Shown here piece after piece: positions 1 through 10,778 of a stretch of 64,000 bases of DNA. Made by a program: the position numbers and the translations under genes. Positions within the stretch are counted from its first letter, which is position 1. The number at the start of each line of letters is the position of its first letter. This DNA is from Spongilla lacustris. Lineage: Eukaryota; Porifera; Demospongiae; Spongillida; Spongillidae. The notes under the pieces are model-generated. The model was not told the origin of the DNA and ran no database searches. It saw only the letters and a list, made by a program, of their open reading frames with translations. The stretch spans positions 6,716,864-6,780,863 of the forward strand of contig OX442432.1 in assembly GCA_949361645.1 (NCBI GenBank), read 5' to 3'.

Positions 1-96
1 AATGGATGCACACATCAAGGTGGAAATGGATGCACACATCAAGGTGGAAATGGATGCACAAATCCTGATGTATAAGGTGGAAATGGATGCACACTT
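1..96. repeat. 23-bp tandem repeat
   Basis: A unit beginning aatggatgcacacatc recurs about four times, with the last copies diverged. The array starts at or before the window edge, so its full size is unknown. It lies about 280 bp upstream of the IL-17-like gene. Confidence 0.8.
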
Positions 97-306
97 GTGA
101 AGTTTAGCTAACAAAACACTTAATATCATAAATAGTTATGACAGGTCAGCATTAGGAAATTGTCACCCAGCACATCGATGTACCAAATCAATGACAGTCA
201 GATGTACTAAGAAGTGCTTTTTATTTATTTTTTAATGTTTATAAGTCTACCCTGGACATCCCCATTATCACATGTCAGCAAACAGTCCCAGTGACCTGCC
301 CAGGTG

Positions 307-314
307 TATAAAAA
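307..314 (+). promoter_or_regulatory. TATA box of the IL-17-like gene
   Basis: TATAAAAA lies 73 bp upstream of the ATG at 380. That would place transcription start near 335–340 and give a 5' leader of about 40 bases. A canonical TATA element suits an inducible gene; none of the housekeeping genes here shows one as clear. The call rests on the motif and its spacing only. Confidence 0.55.
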
Positions 315-379
315 TGAACTGACATCCAAGATTAGCACACAGAAACATTTTTTAGACTTGATTTACGATACTCAGAAAA

Positions 380-886
380 ATGACAGCCTCAATCCTTAAA
401 CTGCTTCCATTCTTTGCCGTGATCTCTGTCTCTCTAACCCTAACTTCTAATTCTAGCTGTTCATCAGACTACTTTGAATACTACAAGGCATACAAACGAC
501 AAGGACAGAATCAAAATAGATTTGCTATTTCAACAGTTGTACCAATGGATGGGGGCCTTAATTCATATGACACCTTCACATCAATATTAGAAGGAGATGG
601 AGCAAATGCAAATTTGATCTGTAAAGATCTCCCACAACCTTCCGGTGATATTATATGCCCTTGGGTTTATGTTTGTGACTACAATCCTTTGCGAATTCCG
701 CAAACCATGTACCATGCCAAGTGCACACAAAACTACTGGTATGAGAAAGACTCCACAGGGTCTCTTGTTGCAAAGCATCAATGTAGAGAGGCAACGTATG
801 CAGTACCAACACTGTCACTTAATGGCGCTGCAAGCTGGGAGTGGCAAATGGAAACAATCAAAGTATCCTGTATAGCAATACAGTAA
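380..886 (+). CDS. IL-17-like secreted cytokine
   Basis: This single-exon gene encodes 168 residues and starts at the first ATG after a TATA box. Residues 1–22 form a hydrophobic signal peptide, so the product is probably secreted. The core matches the IL-17 cystine-knot fold: C93-P-W-x-Y, then D100-Y-N-P, R105-x-P, A113-K-C115, a V-P-x-L-S-L strand near 142–147, W153/W155, and a final V-S-C164 strand. Known IL-17s use two intrachain disulfides, from an AxCxxxxC pair to a terminal GCxC pair. Here only one partner of each pair is obvious (C115 and C164); C27, C81, C99 and C135 could form other bonds. IL-17s signal through SEFIR-domain receptors, which are not in this window. No introns or frame breaks are visible. 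I am fairly sure of the family and unsure of the subfamily. Confidence 0.8.
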   Translation: MTASILKLLPFFAVISVSLTLTSNSSCSSDYFEYYKAYKRQGQNQNRFAISTVVPMDGGLNSYDTFTSILEGDGANANLICKDLPQPSGDIICPWVYVCDYNPLRIPQTMYHAKCTQNYWYEKDSTGSLVAKHQCREATYAVPTLSLNGAASWEWQMETIKVSCIAIQ

Positions 887-1512
887 GTGGAATCCACGTA
901 GTACTTCGCTTTCAATTCAAATGTCTACGTATGTCATACAATCTATTATGTAACTGAAATTGAATCATATATATATATAAGGGGGGCGTGGAGCGGCAAC
1001 ATAAATGGCTACATTAATAGGCGCATTGCTGGGTACATTTCTCCCCACCATATCAGATGCGTAGGAACGTATTAATTTTACGACTACTGGGGGGTGCCCC
1101 CCTCGCATGGGGGGGCGGGGGGCCCTCGCGTTTGGCCAATTACGGTTTGCGTGCGGATGTTCCTCAAAATCGAGGCCCGTTCGCGATTACGCGATGATTA
1201 ACTTTGGTGCATTTTGGCGCCCCCCTCACCCCTGCGCCTGCGCTTGCGCCCGGGGACATAATGATTTGTCCCCCCGCCACCCTCGCTACGCTACTGAGTC
1301 TGTAAATTTACATGCAGTGCCTAATAAGCTAACCTCCTAAGCCTTCTTTCGTCCCGAAAAAAATTTAGACAGAGGGACAAGTGTCTTAGTAATAACTCGC
1401 TTTCGCTTTGTCGTCATGTTTTGATATTTAAAAGCATGTGTCACGCAATATTTAATTATTCATACTCAATAACAGAAGTCGGGGGGCTTAGCCCTCGCAC
1501 ACTGAAAAGGGT

Positions 1513-1537
1513 GGGGGGGGGGGGGGGGGGGGGCTAT

Positions 1538-1573
<36 letters not shown>
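1513..1573. repeat. Poly-G/poly-C inverted homopolymer
   Basis: A run of 21 G (1513–1533) is followed by a seven-base spacer (ctatagt) and a run of 33 C (1541–1573). The two arms are perfectly complementary and could form a hairpin, or G-quadruplex and i-motif structures. Run lengths may be affected by sequencing or assembly error. Confidence 0.85.
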
Positions 1574-1575
<2 letters not shown>

Positions 1576-1881
1576 ATGTGGCAAATAATCTGCATGTGAT
1601 GCAAAAGCATGCTGCTGCCACTGCCAGAGATAATACATCATATCTGGTACTGCATGCAGTAATACACATGTTTGAGTTGATGAATCGAGCGGCTCTGAGG
1701 ATGATTAATATAAGAGCTCTCAACTGTCTCAAGTGGATACATGCATGCATGGACTGCTAGTGTACAATATGATCTCCATGATAGATACGTGCCTTAAGAA
1801 GGTGTTCTGGCAACATCAAAAATTTACTGAATCAGTAAAGCCGGCACATGCACTGCCTAGCTGTGCTTAGTTCAGAGCTAG

Positions 1882-1920
1882 TGGGGGGGGGGGGGGGGGG
1901 GGGGAGGAGGGGGGGGGGGG
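1882..1920. repeat. G-run
   Basis: A nearly pure G run is broken once by 'aggag' near 1904–1909. It resembles the G arm at 1513 and belongs to the same G/C-homopolymer-rich stretch. No coding content was seen. Confidence 0.8.
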
Positions 1921-3329
1921 CACTCGGGTTCCCCAGGCTACTATAGGATTCAATTTCAACGTCGTCGTCATGGTCGATGCGGCATGCATGCAACTCACTC
2001 GGTGTGATCCTTTCTGCGTTAATACATGCAGTTCCAACTTCCAAGTTTAGGCGTTCTCAAAGGGAATAAGGTATCACGTGATTTTCCCAGTGACTGTCCC
2101 ACTTTTCAAGGGAATTTACAAGACCAACACAGCGACGCCCCTCACATTACTGCGAGTTGACAAAATTGATTATGTTTAGAACACTGGGAATAACGCTATC
2201 TCCCCAACATGTGACTTGGAACACATGCTTGAGGGTTTACTGCAAACATACCATAGTAAACAATTTACACTGTCTAATGAAAATAACCAAAGTTTGAAGT
2301 TTACGATTTTCTATACATGTACGTGTATATGTTCGTATTAACTATTAATTAAAAAATAAAAATACGATCAGCAAGTTCAACAATCTTAGTTTTGCAAATA
2401 TTAAACACCATTCTCTGCCAGGCCTTAGAAAATTGCCAAAATAAAAGAGTACTAGTATCACATTTATTGTATCATGCAAGCAGTCCATCGGCACTTCGTT
2501 CTTTCAGCCTGCAAATGTTGACAGCCTTCTTTTGGACTTAATATCCTTTCCAAGTGACAGTATACAATTCATATGGATCCTTCCATCGCTTCTGCATCGC
2601 AGCTTACCCCGCCCCCAGTTCTACCATCCCGGTGAGGGTTTCACAACAAAACTAAAATTTAATGCTCCCCTTGAAAGGTGGCTGGAAAAAAAAATCCAGC
2701 ACGAATACATGTTAGGACACGATGTATATAACGTATTGCATATAATCTCTGAGGCTTTTGTCATTTTGCGTGTATTGAATGTTGTTGACACACATAATAT
2801 CCAGTTACTTTTTCCTAGGAAATAATATCAGAGCTAGGGAGGATATTGCTTTCCTCTGGCGGTGACAGGAAAAAAAAAAACGCTGGGGTGGGATGTGTGT
2901 ACATGTATTGCACATATGTACATACATAGATACATACATACACCCTCGCACACCAACACACATATGAATAGCTGAATAAAAGCTCCCACCTCCATAAAAG
3001 TTAAAATGTCGGGGAAATGATCTATTTAGTAATTATATCTTTTAATGTAGGGATAATGGAATCCGCCAAGCTAGCTAGAACATGGTACTTACCACTAAGC
3101 CAGAATGCACTAGCAAGAAAGAAATACCAGCAGATTTCTGTATTAGAAAAATTACATGACCAGTATTCTCATCAGGGTTGCAATTGTCTTCAATATTCCC
3201 CCTCCCCATACACATTAAGAATTTCGTTAACAAATTGCTGGCACCTAAGGCCACTGTCCTAAGCCCACCATAACTGTTCAAGTGAAAGCAGGAAATCTTG
3301 GTACTGGTGTCCAGTATCATTACAAACAT

Positions 3330-3982
3330 TTAATGATCAGGCACACTGGCAGCTACACAAGTTGCCCCCACACTGTGCAGAGCCTCGGAGCATGCTTTCA
3401 CCAGCTGGCACAAGGCTGTGCTGTACTCCACAGACGTGGTCCCTCGGAGCTCAGAGCTAGCCCACTGCAACTTGTACACCAGAGACTCCTGAACAGACCC
3501 AAGGACTTTAGATGTAACAAGGCAAGCTGTGGGTTGCTGATTGCTGCGGGCAGTATCACAGTTCCAACTAGAGTCCTTCAAACCTGATTCAACTTTAGCA
3601 GCCATTGGTTGCACGTCTGGCAGAGACGTGAGCGTAGTACATGTAAAAAAAAAAAAGGGTTGCCCACTTACCACTGTCGGAGCGGGTTGAACCAAATTCG
3701 CTGCACTGCACACAATAGTTCATTCCGTCACGTTTCTGCAACAGTATGTTCTGAAAGTGAGGTTAATTAGCAATGACGTCCTTTACGAGCTATCCTATAT
3801 CTACTTCAGTATGTTACCCCACATGTATCGCACGTAGTTGCTAGCATTCTGTAGCCCTTGAGCAAGTATTGCCCCATCGAACTAGAAATCTTTTCTCTTT
3901 TCTGTCTTTGGTCTTCCCATTTTCTTTTCTGTTCTTCCGTTGAAGCACCCAGACCTTCACCCTCCTCGTACGCAAGCTCCAT
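3330..3982 (-). CDS. ZNRD2: ZNRD2 (p27/SSSCA1) zinc-ribbon protein
   Basis: Three exons, 3982–3818, 3750–3672 and 3616–3330, give 176 residues (human about 199). I chose the ATG at 3982; the frame upstream lacks an ATG. Residues 25–50 resemble the family's R-Q-x-R-x-x-I-S-x-x-M-G-x-Y-L-L-x-G-Y-R-M-L segment. Next comes the zinc ribbon, C51-x2-C54 and C68-x2-C71, split by the first intron. A variable linker leads to the conserved C-terminal helix (L-Q-W-A-S-S-E-L, then L-C-x-L-V-K-A-C-S-E-A-L). The human protein is the small autoantigen p27, a cytosolic protein of poorly defined role. The gene is head-to-head with the QRICH2-like gene, with 170 bp between start codons. Confidence 0.93.
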
Positions 3983-4028
3983 GCTTGTTCTAAATATACG
4001 TCTTATCAAATTCTTCCGTACCTCTTAT

Positions 4029-4042
4029 ATCGCCATGGTAAC
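4029..4042. promoter_or_regulatory. X-box-like RFX site in a shared promoter
   Basis: ATCGCCATGGTAAC matches the RFX X-box pattern (GTNRCC, short spacer, RGYAAC) with a perfect right half and a near-match left half. It lies in the 170 bp between the start codons of ZNRD2 and the QRICH2-like gene. RFX factors drive ciliary genes, and QRICH2 is a flagellar protein, so the site fits. This is motif evidence only. Confidence 0.45.
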
Positions 4043-4152
4043 GTATGTAAGCGCGATGGCATCTTCAAGGATTGCTGCGGGGCTCTAAACCAGAGACTAA
4101 AGACAGAGGGGCAGGGCTCTCAAACTGCATAATATAGGCGCACTTGCAGAAG

Positions 4153-7100
4153 ATGTCGGCGGAAGACCTGGTCGAGCTAATAGACTTGTCCCTGGGCACG
4201 GAGCCTTGCGGAGTTGTAAATTTCAATTACCTACACGGCTTGCTGCACGAGATAGTGAATCGTTTGGTCCAGTTGGAGGCTTTCCAGTTCACCATATCCC
4301 CGGGGTCGGTCCAAATCGACTCAAAGTTGGACCAAGTGCGAAGCGGTCACAAACGGCAGGTGCTGGCAGATCAGCAGTTGAAGTCCCCCGCCTTGGGAGC
4401 AAGCTCACAAGAGCGCATGTCTCTATCCCAGACCAACCTCGGCAGCACGCCTGAAGGGGTAGTACAAGGAGGCGGAGACGCTTCCAAAGCGGGGGCGGAA
4501 CAGCCCAAGCGCGGGGCGTCTGTCCAGCAGCTGCCATCGGCGGGAGCTGACCCGCGGGCCCGCCAACCTTCCTCTAGCGACGCTCATACCGCTGATCCGA
4601 CGTCGAAGCAGCACGGCGTGGAGCAGTCTTCCACGGGAGGGCAGCTCGGAGCTAGCCTTTCCAAGAGTCGACGCTTTGCACACAGTACTGCGAGCTTAGT
4701 GGGCGCTGCCAACAACATGGGTGCCCTGGAGCGCAAGCTGGAGGATCTGGAGTCGAGGATGAGTCAAATGGAATCCCTTCCCGAGCTGCTGGAAAAGAAG
4801 GCGTCCGATGCGAGCTCCACCCCTGTTCGCGATTTGTGGAACTTCACGCACCTTAGCAAAAGACTGAGTGGGGCCGAGGAGGGGGTGGACAAGGTAACGT
4901 GTTATGTGAAAGAGATTAATAGCGTATAGTTGTACCTTCCAATACACACCCATCCAGACTTCACAACTCGTGGACTCACTATTAGGCGAGGTGCAGGCTA
5001 TCAAATCACAGAGTGGAAATCTGGTTGAAGCTCTGGAAAGAAAGGTAGCTAGTTAATAATCCTGCCCCCCCATGCAGTTAATACACCCTTGAAATTCTCT
5101 CAACATCAAGCTGTCCTCTGATATCACATCCCTGAAAGACAATTTAGAATCTTTGCAGAAGATTGCATCAGCTGCAAAACCACCACCAGCTGGTCTTGAT
5201 GAGTCAACAGTCAGAGGTGGGCAATCTCCTATAGTGTACTGCAGAGATGATCTATTGTGTGCACCCCAGGCATGCTTAAGCAGCAAGAAGACAACTACCA
5301 AGGAAGGTTGGATGGCCTCAGGGGGGACGTGGAGGCACTGAGGGCAGAGGTCAAGGTGAGAAGGGTCATCCATATAGATATAATATCATAATTATATACA
5401 TAAATTTATGTATGTGTGTAACCACGGAAACCAAAACCATCATTCATGATTGTACCATACACATCTACACACACACACACACACGCGCACGCACACACAC
5501 ACATGAACTCACAATGCACATGCACAAATACACACATCACAGAATTCTCTCAGCATTTATGGTGAAGAAAACGTGAAGAAGCAGTCACAGACTGCTACTG
5601 CAGTTGTCGAACTCAAGGACCAGGTTAACTCAATGAATGAAGAACTGACCAAGCTGGTGGACAAGCTGAGGGAACTAGAAGTAAGTGGGTGTGTGAGGTG
5701 GAGATGGACGTGGTATGGAGGCGGTATGAGGGTGGTATGGAGGTGGTATGAGGGTGGTATGGAGGCGGTATGAGGGTGGTATGGAGGTGGTATGAGGGTG
5801 GTATGGAGGCGGTATGAGGGTGGTATGGAGGTGGTTTAAGCTATGCTGTTCTGTCCTTTTAAACAGTCTTCCATAGCTGAGAAGGTGAACACAGCAGACC
5901 TGGAGTCTCTGATACCCAAGAGTGACGATGGCTCCAGCCTTCTGCCTCTTGTCATGGAAATACAGCAGAAAGTGGCAACGCTGGAAGGTAAGGTAGCAGC
6001 AAGAAAGGCGGTCATGAAATTATTAATATGCACCCTGGTAGCAAACGCCTTGCCCCCTGATTTGATTGATCAGGTCGAGTCAATGCAAGCAACCATTGGG
6101 CAGCTCACAGCAGAACTGTCCTCTGTAAGCTAGGGAGGAGCAGGAGGAGGAGGAGGGGTCATATGGGCGTGGTCAGATGTGTGAGAGCTATGAAGGAGTG
6201 GTCATGTGAATGTGTTAAAGCATAAAATGAAGGGTTGGGTGTCAATACACCACGCACACACACACACACACACACACACAGTTGTGTTGTGGTATGTGTA
6301 CCAGTACTACGTTTGGCTCCATTACTTCAGGTCTCCTCTTCTGTGAGCGCCGGTAGTATAGATAAGAGTAGGTTAGATGAGCTGGGATCTCAACTGGCAC
6401 AGTTCAGAGAAAGACTAACAGACATGGACCGCTCAGTTACTGCCATTGGAAATGCAGGTATGTAGTATGACCCATAGCGTCTAAGCCGCCAAGTTGATCC
6501 CTCTCTCTTCCTCTTAAACCCTCTCTTCTCTCTTTGTCCCTCCTCTCCACCCTTCACTTCTCTCTAACCCTCTCAGTGAGCAGGGCACAGGCCCCTCCTA
6601 CTTATGAGGAGCTCTCAGCCAAGTACGCAGGTGTGGATGCATTTGAGGAGCTTCAGAACACAGTGTCAGGTCTGCAGCAGGAGCAGGAGAGACTGATGGG
6701 GACTGCTGCCCACCTCTCACATGAACTGGAGGTGAACAAAGAACATGTGAAGGTTAGAAATCATACTACGGCACATGCATCCACTGTCTAACATATCATT
6801 GTGTGTGTGTGTGTGTATGTCTTCAGTCACTATATACAGCTTCAGATGAGCTAAAGAAGACAAAGGCAGACAAGAGCCTTGTAGAGCTGGAAGTACAAGA
6901 TGTATGTTTGCTGTGTGTGTATACATGTATGTTGCAATGTATATGTGTGTGTCAGTGTGTATGTATGTGTGTGTGATGAATGGGTACATATGTGTGTGGG
7001 ATGATGTGGTGGTGTGTATGTGTTTGGGGATGTTATCTATGTGTCTGGCACATGTGTACAATGTCGTGCCTGTGACGTTGCAGAAAGCCGACAGAGCTGC

Positions 7101-8398
7101 CCTTGAAGGCAAGGCCAGCAGAGAGTGGGTTGACTCCACGTTTGAGCGACTTGATCGTGAGATAAGAGAGGCCAAGTCCAAGATGGTAGGCCAGGAGGAG
7201 GCCTTTAAGACGGCCATGTCACAGATCAATGAAGACGTGGATGGAAAGCTGGACCGCAATGAGTTGGAGCCTCTGAAGGAATACTTTGGTATGCCTCCAC
7301 TGAGAACATATAGGAGGTGAAACACTTGAATTGGACCTTTCCTTTTTAGACAAGAGACTGGATCGCGTGAAAGTAGCACCGACTGTAACGCAAAAGGAGA
7401 TAAGTGCTGATGATGCAGCAGGATTCAGAAAGTGAGCCTTATGAAGCAACATATTTGCAGTCCCCCCCCCCACCAATAACTTCACTCCCAATACAGACCT
7501 TTGCAGTTCAGGTGTATCTCTTGTGATCGGCCTGTGGGCATCAAACCTCTTGAGTGAGCCACTTGCTTAGCATTGTACAATTACCTTTACCACCTCATCC
7601 CTCTCTCTTCCCCCTCCTCTCCTCCTCCCCCTCCTTCCTCCCATTTCTTCCTTCCCTCTCTCTTCCCCCCTTTCAGTGCAATTCCTGCCTTACCATCCGG
7701 AGACACATTCCCAACAACGAGGTCATTCCGCCCCTACACAACTTACGAATTGGAACTGATACGAAGATACCAGAAGCTGTAAGTCACACGCATGTCATGT
7801 GACTGCCATGCCCACCACCTGCACTCCACTCCACCCACTCCAGCACATACGGAGGAGCCAGTACCATCTACTCCCCGGCCCTGCGCAGTGCAGGGGGAGG
7901 GCACACCACGACCAGGCCACACCAGAGGGTCAGGGTGGCGCCACCAAGGTACCCTGCCATTAGGTAGCCCCTATACTCAGCTTCTGATCACAATTTGTTT
8001 TGTTGTCAACACTCAGTTCAACTCCATATACTCCTGAAACAACACCTCCAAAGCAAATGTAAGATCACACGCACACCACATACGCGCGCACACACACTAC
8101 ACACCAACAGACAGAGAGACAAATATATAAATATATATTACACATTTACATGCTCACCCCATGTGGACTCACACAGGGTCACTGTACACGACGAAACGGA
8201 TATTATAGGCAACGATGGACACATATACAAAGGAAGGAGCAGCGCTAGCAGACTACCTCCTTTAACAAAGGTTAACACTTCGCCACAAGCTTCAAGTTTA
8301 CACTGTTTCTGTTTGATTTTTTCTCTTTGTTCTAGCAGTCAAGGCGAGGACCTAAGCGGCCTACAAGTTCTCCTCACCAACAGCCCGTCTCATCATAA
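4153..8398 (+). CDS. QRICH2: QRICH2/C16orf96-like DUF4795 coiled-coil protein
   Basis: Eighteen exons give 834 residues: 4153–4893, 4958–5044, 5111–5216, 5270–5355, 5543–5680, 5867–5987, 6042–6124, 6331–6457, 6577–6752, 6827–6901, 7084–7288, 7350–7431, 7497–7553, 7677–7778, 7844–7963, 8017–8058, 8177–8270, 8336–8398. The frame upstream of 4153 has only a TTG. The N-terminus opens M-S-A-E-D-L-V-E-L and is followed by a low-complexity S/Q/G region. Heptad coiled coil fills the middle. The DUF4795 segment (K-A-D-R-x-A-L-E-x-K, 7084 onward) leads to a C-I-S-C-D-R-P motif (7497–7553), then R-P-Y-T-T-Y-E-L and a Y-S-P-A-L motif. Human QRICH2 is needed for the sperm flagellum; C16orf96 shares the domain. 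Orthology to QRICH2 rather than C16orf96 is not settled. CIAO2A follows 176 bp downstream. Confidence 0.85.
5700..5835 (+). repeat. Intronic GGTATGGAGG minisatellite
   Basis: Alternating units of ggtatggaggtggtatgagg and variants fill most of intron 5 of the QRICH2-like gene. One open frame runs into it from exon 5, but the GTAAGT donor at 5681 and a matching acceptor at 5866 show that it is intronic. Confidence 0.8.
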
Positions 8399-8574
8399 GC
8401 CTTTCAATAGCTACACTTGACAACATTTTTTTTTTTGTTGTTGTATCGAAGGGTTAAATAATTGTTGTAAATATATCTTTATTAATATTTTTATATTTTA
8501 CTGGTCAATTAACATCAGCAAAAAAATGGTACATGCATGGTACATGGTTTAACGTTTAAGTGCAAGTACCACAA

Positions 8575-9054
8575 ATGGCCTGCAGTACGGAAGACATTGA
8601 CGCCGTAACTTGCCAGATATTTGGTAAGCTTTTTGTGGCTGCAAAGCCTCGATTTTTGTTAAAGTCCATAATTGCAGACCTGATACGTGACATCAGAGAT
8701 CCCGAGCGTCCTGAAACGCTCGAACAGCTCAACGTTGTAAGTGAAAGTATGATCCGAGTCAGGAGCCTGCCGTCAGATGAAGGAGAGGAAGAGGAACTTT
8801 GGATAAGTATATCATTCACGCCGACAGTACCACACTGTTCTCTGGCGACAATGATCGGTTTGTGTATCAGAGTGAAACTCCAGCGAAACTTGCAGCAGAG
8901 ATTCAAACTGGACATTAATGTCACAGAGGGGACTCATTTTGTAGAGGGTGATGTTAACAAGCAGATAAACGACAAGGAGCGGGTAGCAGCTGCAATGGAG
9001 AACCCCGATCTAAGAGCGCTCGTGGAGGAGTGCATAAGACCTGTTGAATACTAA
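8575..9054 (+). CDS. CIAO2A: CIAO2A (FAM96A), MIP18-family Fe-S targeting factor
   Basis: An intronless gene encodes 159 residues, the normal size for the family. The start is the ATG at 8575; the frame is open to 8560 but only with GTG. The MIP18 (DUF59) core is very well conserved: D-L-I-R-D-I-R-D-P-E-x-P, then F-T-P-T-V-P-H-C-S-L-A-T-M-I-G-L-C with the family's reactive cysteine, and G-D-V-N-K-Q-I-N-D-K-E-R-V-A-A-A-M-E-N. Animal CIAO2A works with CIAO1 in the cytosolic iron-sulfur assembly pathway, notably in maturation of IRP1. CIAO2B is the paralogue, but the short N-terminus and the residues around the DUF59 core favour 2A. It converges on the orphan membrane-protein gene, with 144 bp between stop codons. 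Confidence 0.95.
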   Translation: MACSTEDIDAVTCQIFGKLFVAAKPRFLLKSIIADLIRDIRDPERPETLEQLNVVSESMIRVRSLPSDEGEEEELWISISFTPTVPHCSLATMIGLCIRVKLQRNLQQRFKLDINVTEGTHFVEGDVNKQINDKERVAAAMENPDLRALVEECIRPVEY

Positions 9055-9198
9055 GCGGTTTAAAAAATAATAGATTTTATTAAAAAATCACCATTACACG
9101 CTTAAAAAAAAAAAAAAACATCGTTATAAAGGTAATGAAATACGAGCACCCACGTGAGTGCATGTGTGATAACAAACAAGGAATCAGAACTTTTTTTT

Positions 9199-10573
9199 TC
9201 AGTGACTCTTCCTTTGCTGTGGCATCTTCCCTGAATGCTGAGCCTGGAAGGACCAGAAAACAGTATTTACAGAGCCTTTATGGGGGAGCTAAACACACCT
9301 TCCATCTACCAAAGCAGTATATAACCAACACAAGGACAACCACCACCAGCACAACAAGAAGGTAGGAGTATGTCCTATCCTCTTTGACTGCTACCAACTG
9401 GGAGGACAGTGCAACAGCGGCAGGACTAATTTGCATGTAGGCTGTGTGCAACAGAATTGGAACAGATGCACTAAACACACACCCCCACGCCACCCTTGCC
9501 ACACCCACTTGTGTAGTCCTCGTCCTCGAGCAGTTCCAGCTGCGCCTTCTCCACCAGCTGCTGGATCTCTTCATGTTCAAGGGTCAACACTTTTAGTTGC
9601 GCATCAATGAATTCCCGCTGTCCTCTGTTGAAGGCATCAATCTGCTCATTGGACACTGGAAAGTTCTTCTGAAATGCATTTTTGAAGTCACTGTCTTCAG
9701 ACAGCAGTTTCCTGTTGCCACCTACACGTCGCACACATGCACAAACATACATACAGTGATGAGAAGAATTTTTTAAAAACATCATAAAAGAGGCGTGGCC
9801 ACGTACATAATCCACAGGTATAAAAGAGAGACCAGTGGAGCAAAATGAGTTATCACAGGGCGGGTGTACACGTGTTTTTTTTTTTCAAAACAAACAAATG
9901 GCTAGTCCATCTGAGCTTTGTGACCATTTCACTAGTAACATTGGTCCGGGTACCGGTACAATGCTTTGTAACCATTTTACTAGTTAGCATCGGTACTATA
10001 CTGCGTGCTTTAATAACACAATGCATATCCCTCACCTGCATTCCTCTGATTCATCGTAACAAGCCTGCGGGCCGATCTGACGATGCCATTGCAAAGCGCA
10101 GTACTCAAACCCGGGGTGCACGTGATCTTACAGGTCGCCGGATCCTTCAAATTTTGTAGCACTTCTGCAGTGGCTGACAGTATTGGATCATCCTCCCTTT
10201 GCAAGGCTGCCGCCAGATGCTCGATATCTGTCGTTTTGGTGCACGACAGGGGCCTCGTCTCGTGATCAATAACGCCCTCCTCCACACAGATGTCACTACG
10301 TCGATCTTTCGAAATCAGCATCGCTGTTAAACGAACGAACAGTTTGCAGAGCTGGACGTCTGTCTCTGTGGTATCTCCTATCGTAGGTTCGCTTCGAAAA
10401 AAATCAAGAAGGCTTTGTTCCACGAGTTTCTCTGCACAGCTAGTATGTACGAGCAACTGTCTTAACCTCGTCCACTCCCCATCGATGCATGATGAAAAGT
10501 TGGCGCAACACGCATTTCTTACCGCTACACAAAGCACGAACATGCACAACACAGTCACCACTGCCAGCTTCAT
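9199..10573 (-). CDS. Orphan type I membrane protein
   Basis: I do not recognise this family. Four exons, 10573–10036, 9721–9483, 9397–9299 and 9243–9199, keep phase and give 306 residues. A signal peptide (residues 1–20, M-K-L-A-V-V-T-V-L) precedes a cysteine-containing ectodomain of about 160 residues. Exon 2 adds a predicted amphipathic or coiled-coil stretch rich in Q, E and L. Exon 3 encodes a transmembrane helix (V-V-L-V-V-V-V-L-V-L-V-I-Y) followed by F-G-R-W-K. Exon 4 gives a short basic tail ending K-S-H. The exon 2 donor could instead be six bases earlier (9489). The gene is head-to-head with WDR81, with 205 bp between start codons. Topology is well supported; function is unknown. 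Confidence 0.65.
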
Positions 10574-10681
10574 TTCTTAAAACTCGTCCCTACTCCTTTT
10601 TATTTCAGAAAGGGCGTGGCCTTAAAACGATGTCCTTCATGCGTACACGTTACCGTACTTTCATAATTATATTTACCGTTC

Positions 10682-10689
10682 TGACGTCA
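10682..10689. promoter_or_regulatory. CRE palindrome in a shared promoter
   Basis: TGACGTCA, the full palindromic CREB/ATF site, lies between the start codons of the orphan membrane-protein gene (10573) and WDR81 (10779). It could serve both. This is motif evidence only. Confidence 0.5.
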
Positions 10690-10778
10690 GAGTTAACAGC
10701 GCAGCACGCTCGCTCGAAGTTACAAGTTGTTTTCTTAACAGAAAAGGAAATGGTAGTCTGTCACTGAGCTCCTGAAGA

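Larger units (their letters stand above)
887..3329. other. Gene-free stretch rich in G and C runs
   Basis: No supportable gene was found on either strand. Short open frames here start at non-ATG codons or match nothing I know. From about 980 to 1600 the DNA is made of mirrored G and C runs separated by AT-rich pieces. From 2040 to 3000 it is plain AT-rich DNA. The 3' UTR of ZNRD2 probably occupies the last few hundred bases on the minus strand. Confidence 0.6.

Noticed and set aside
2532..2825. 97-codon open frame on the plus strand
   Set aside because: It starts at a non-ATG codon, has no similarity I recognise and no splice or promoter context.
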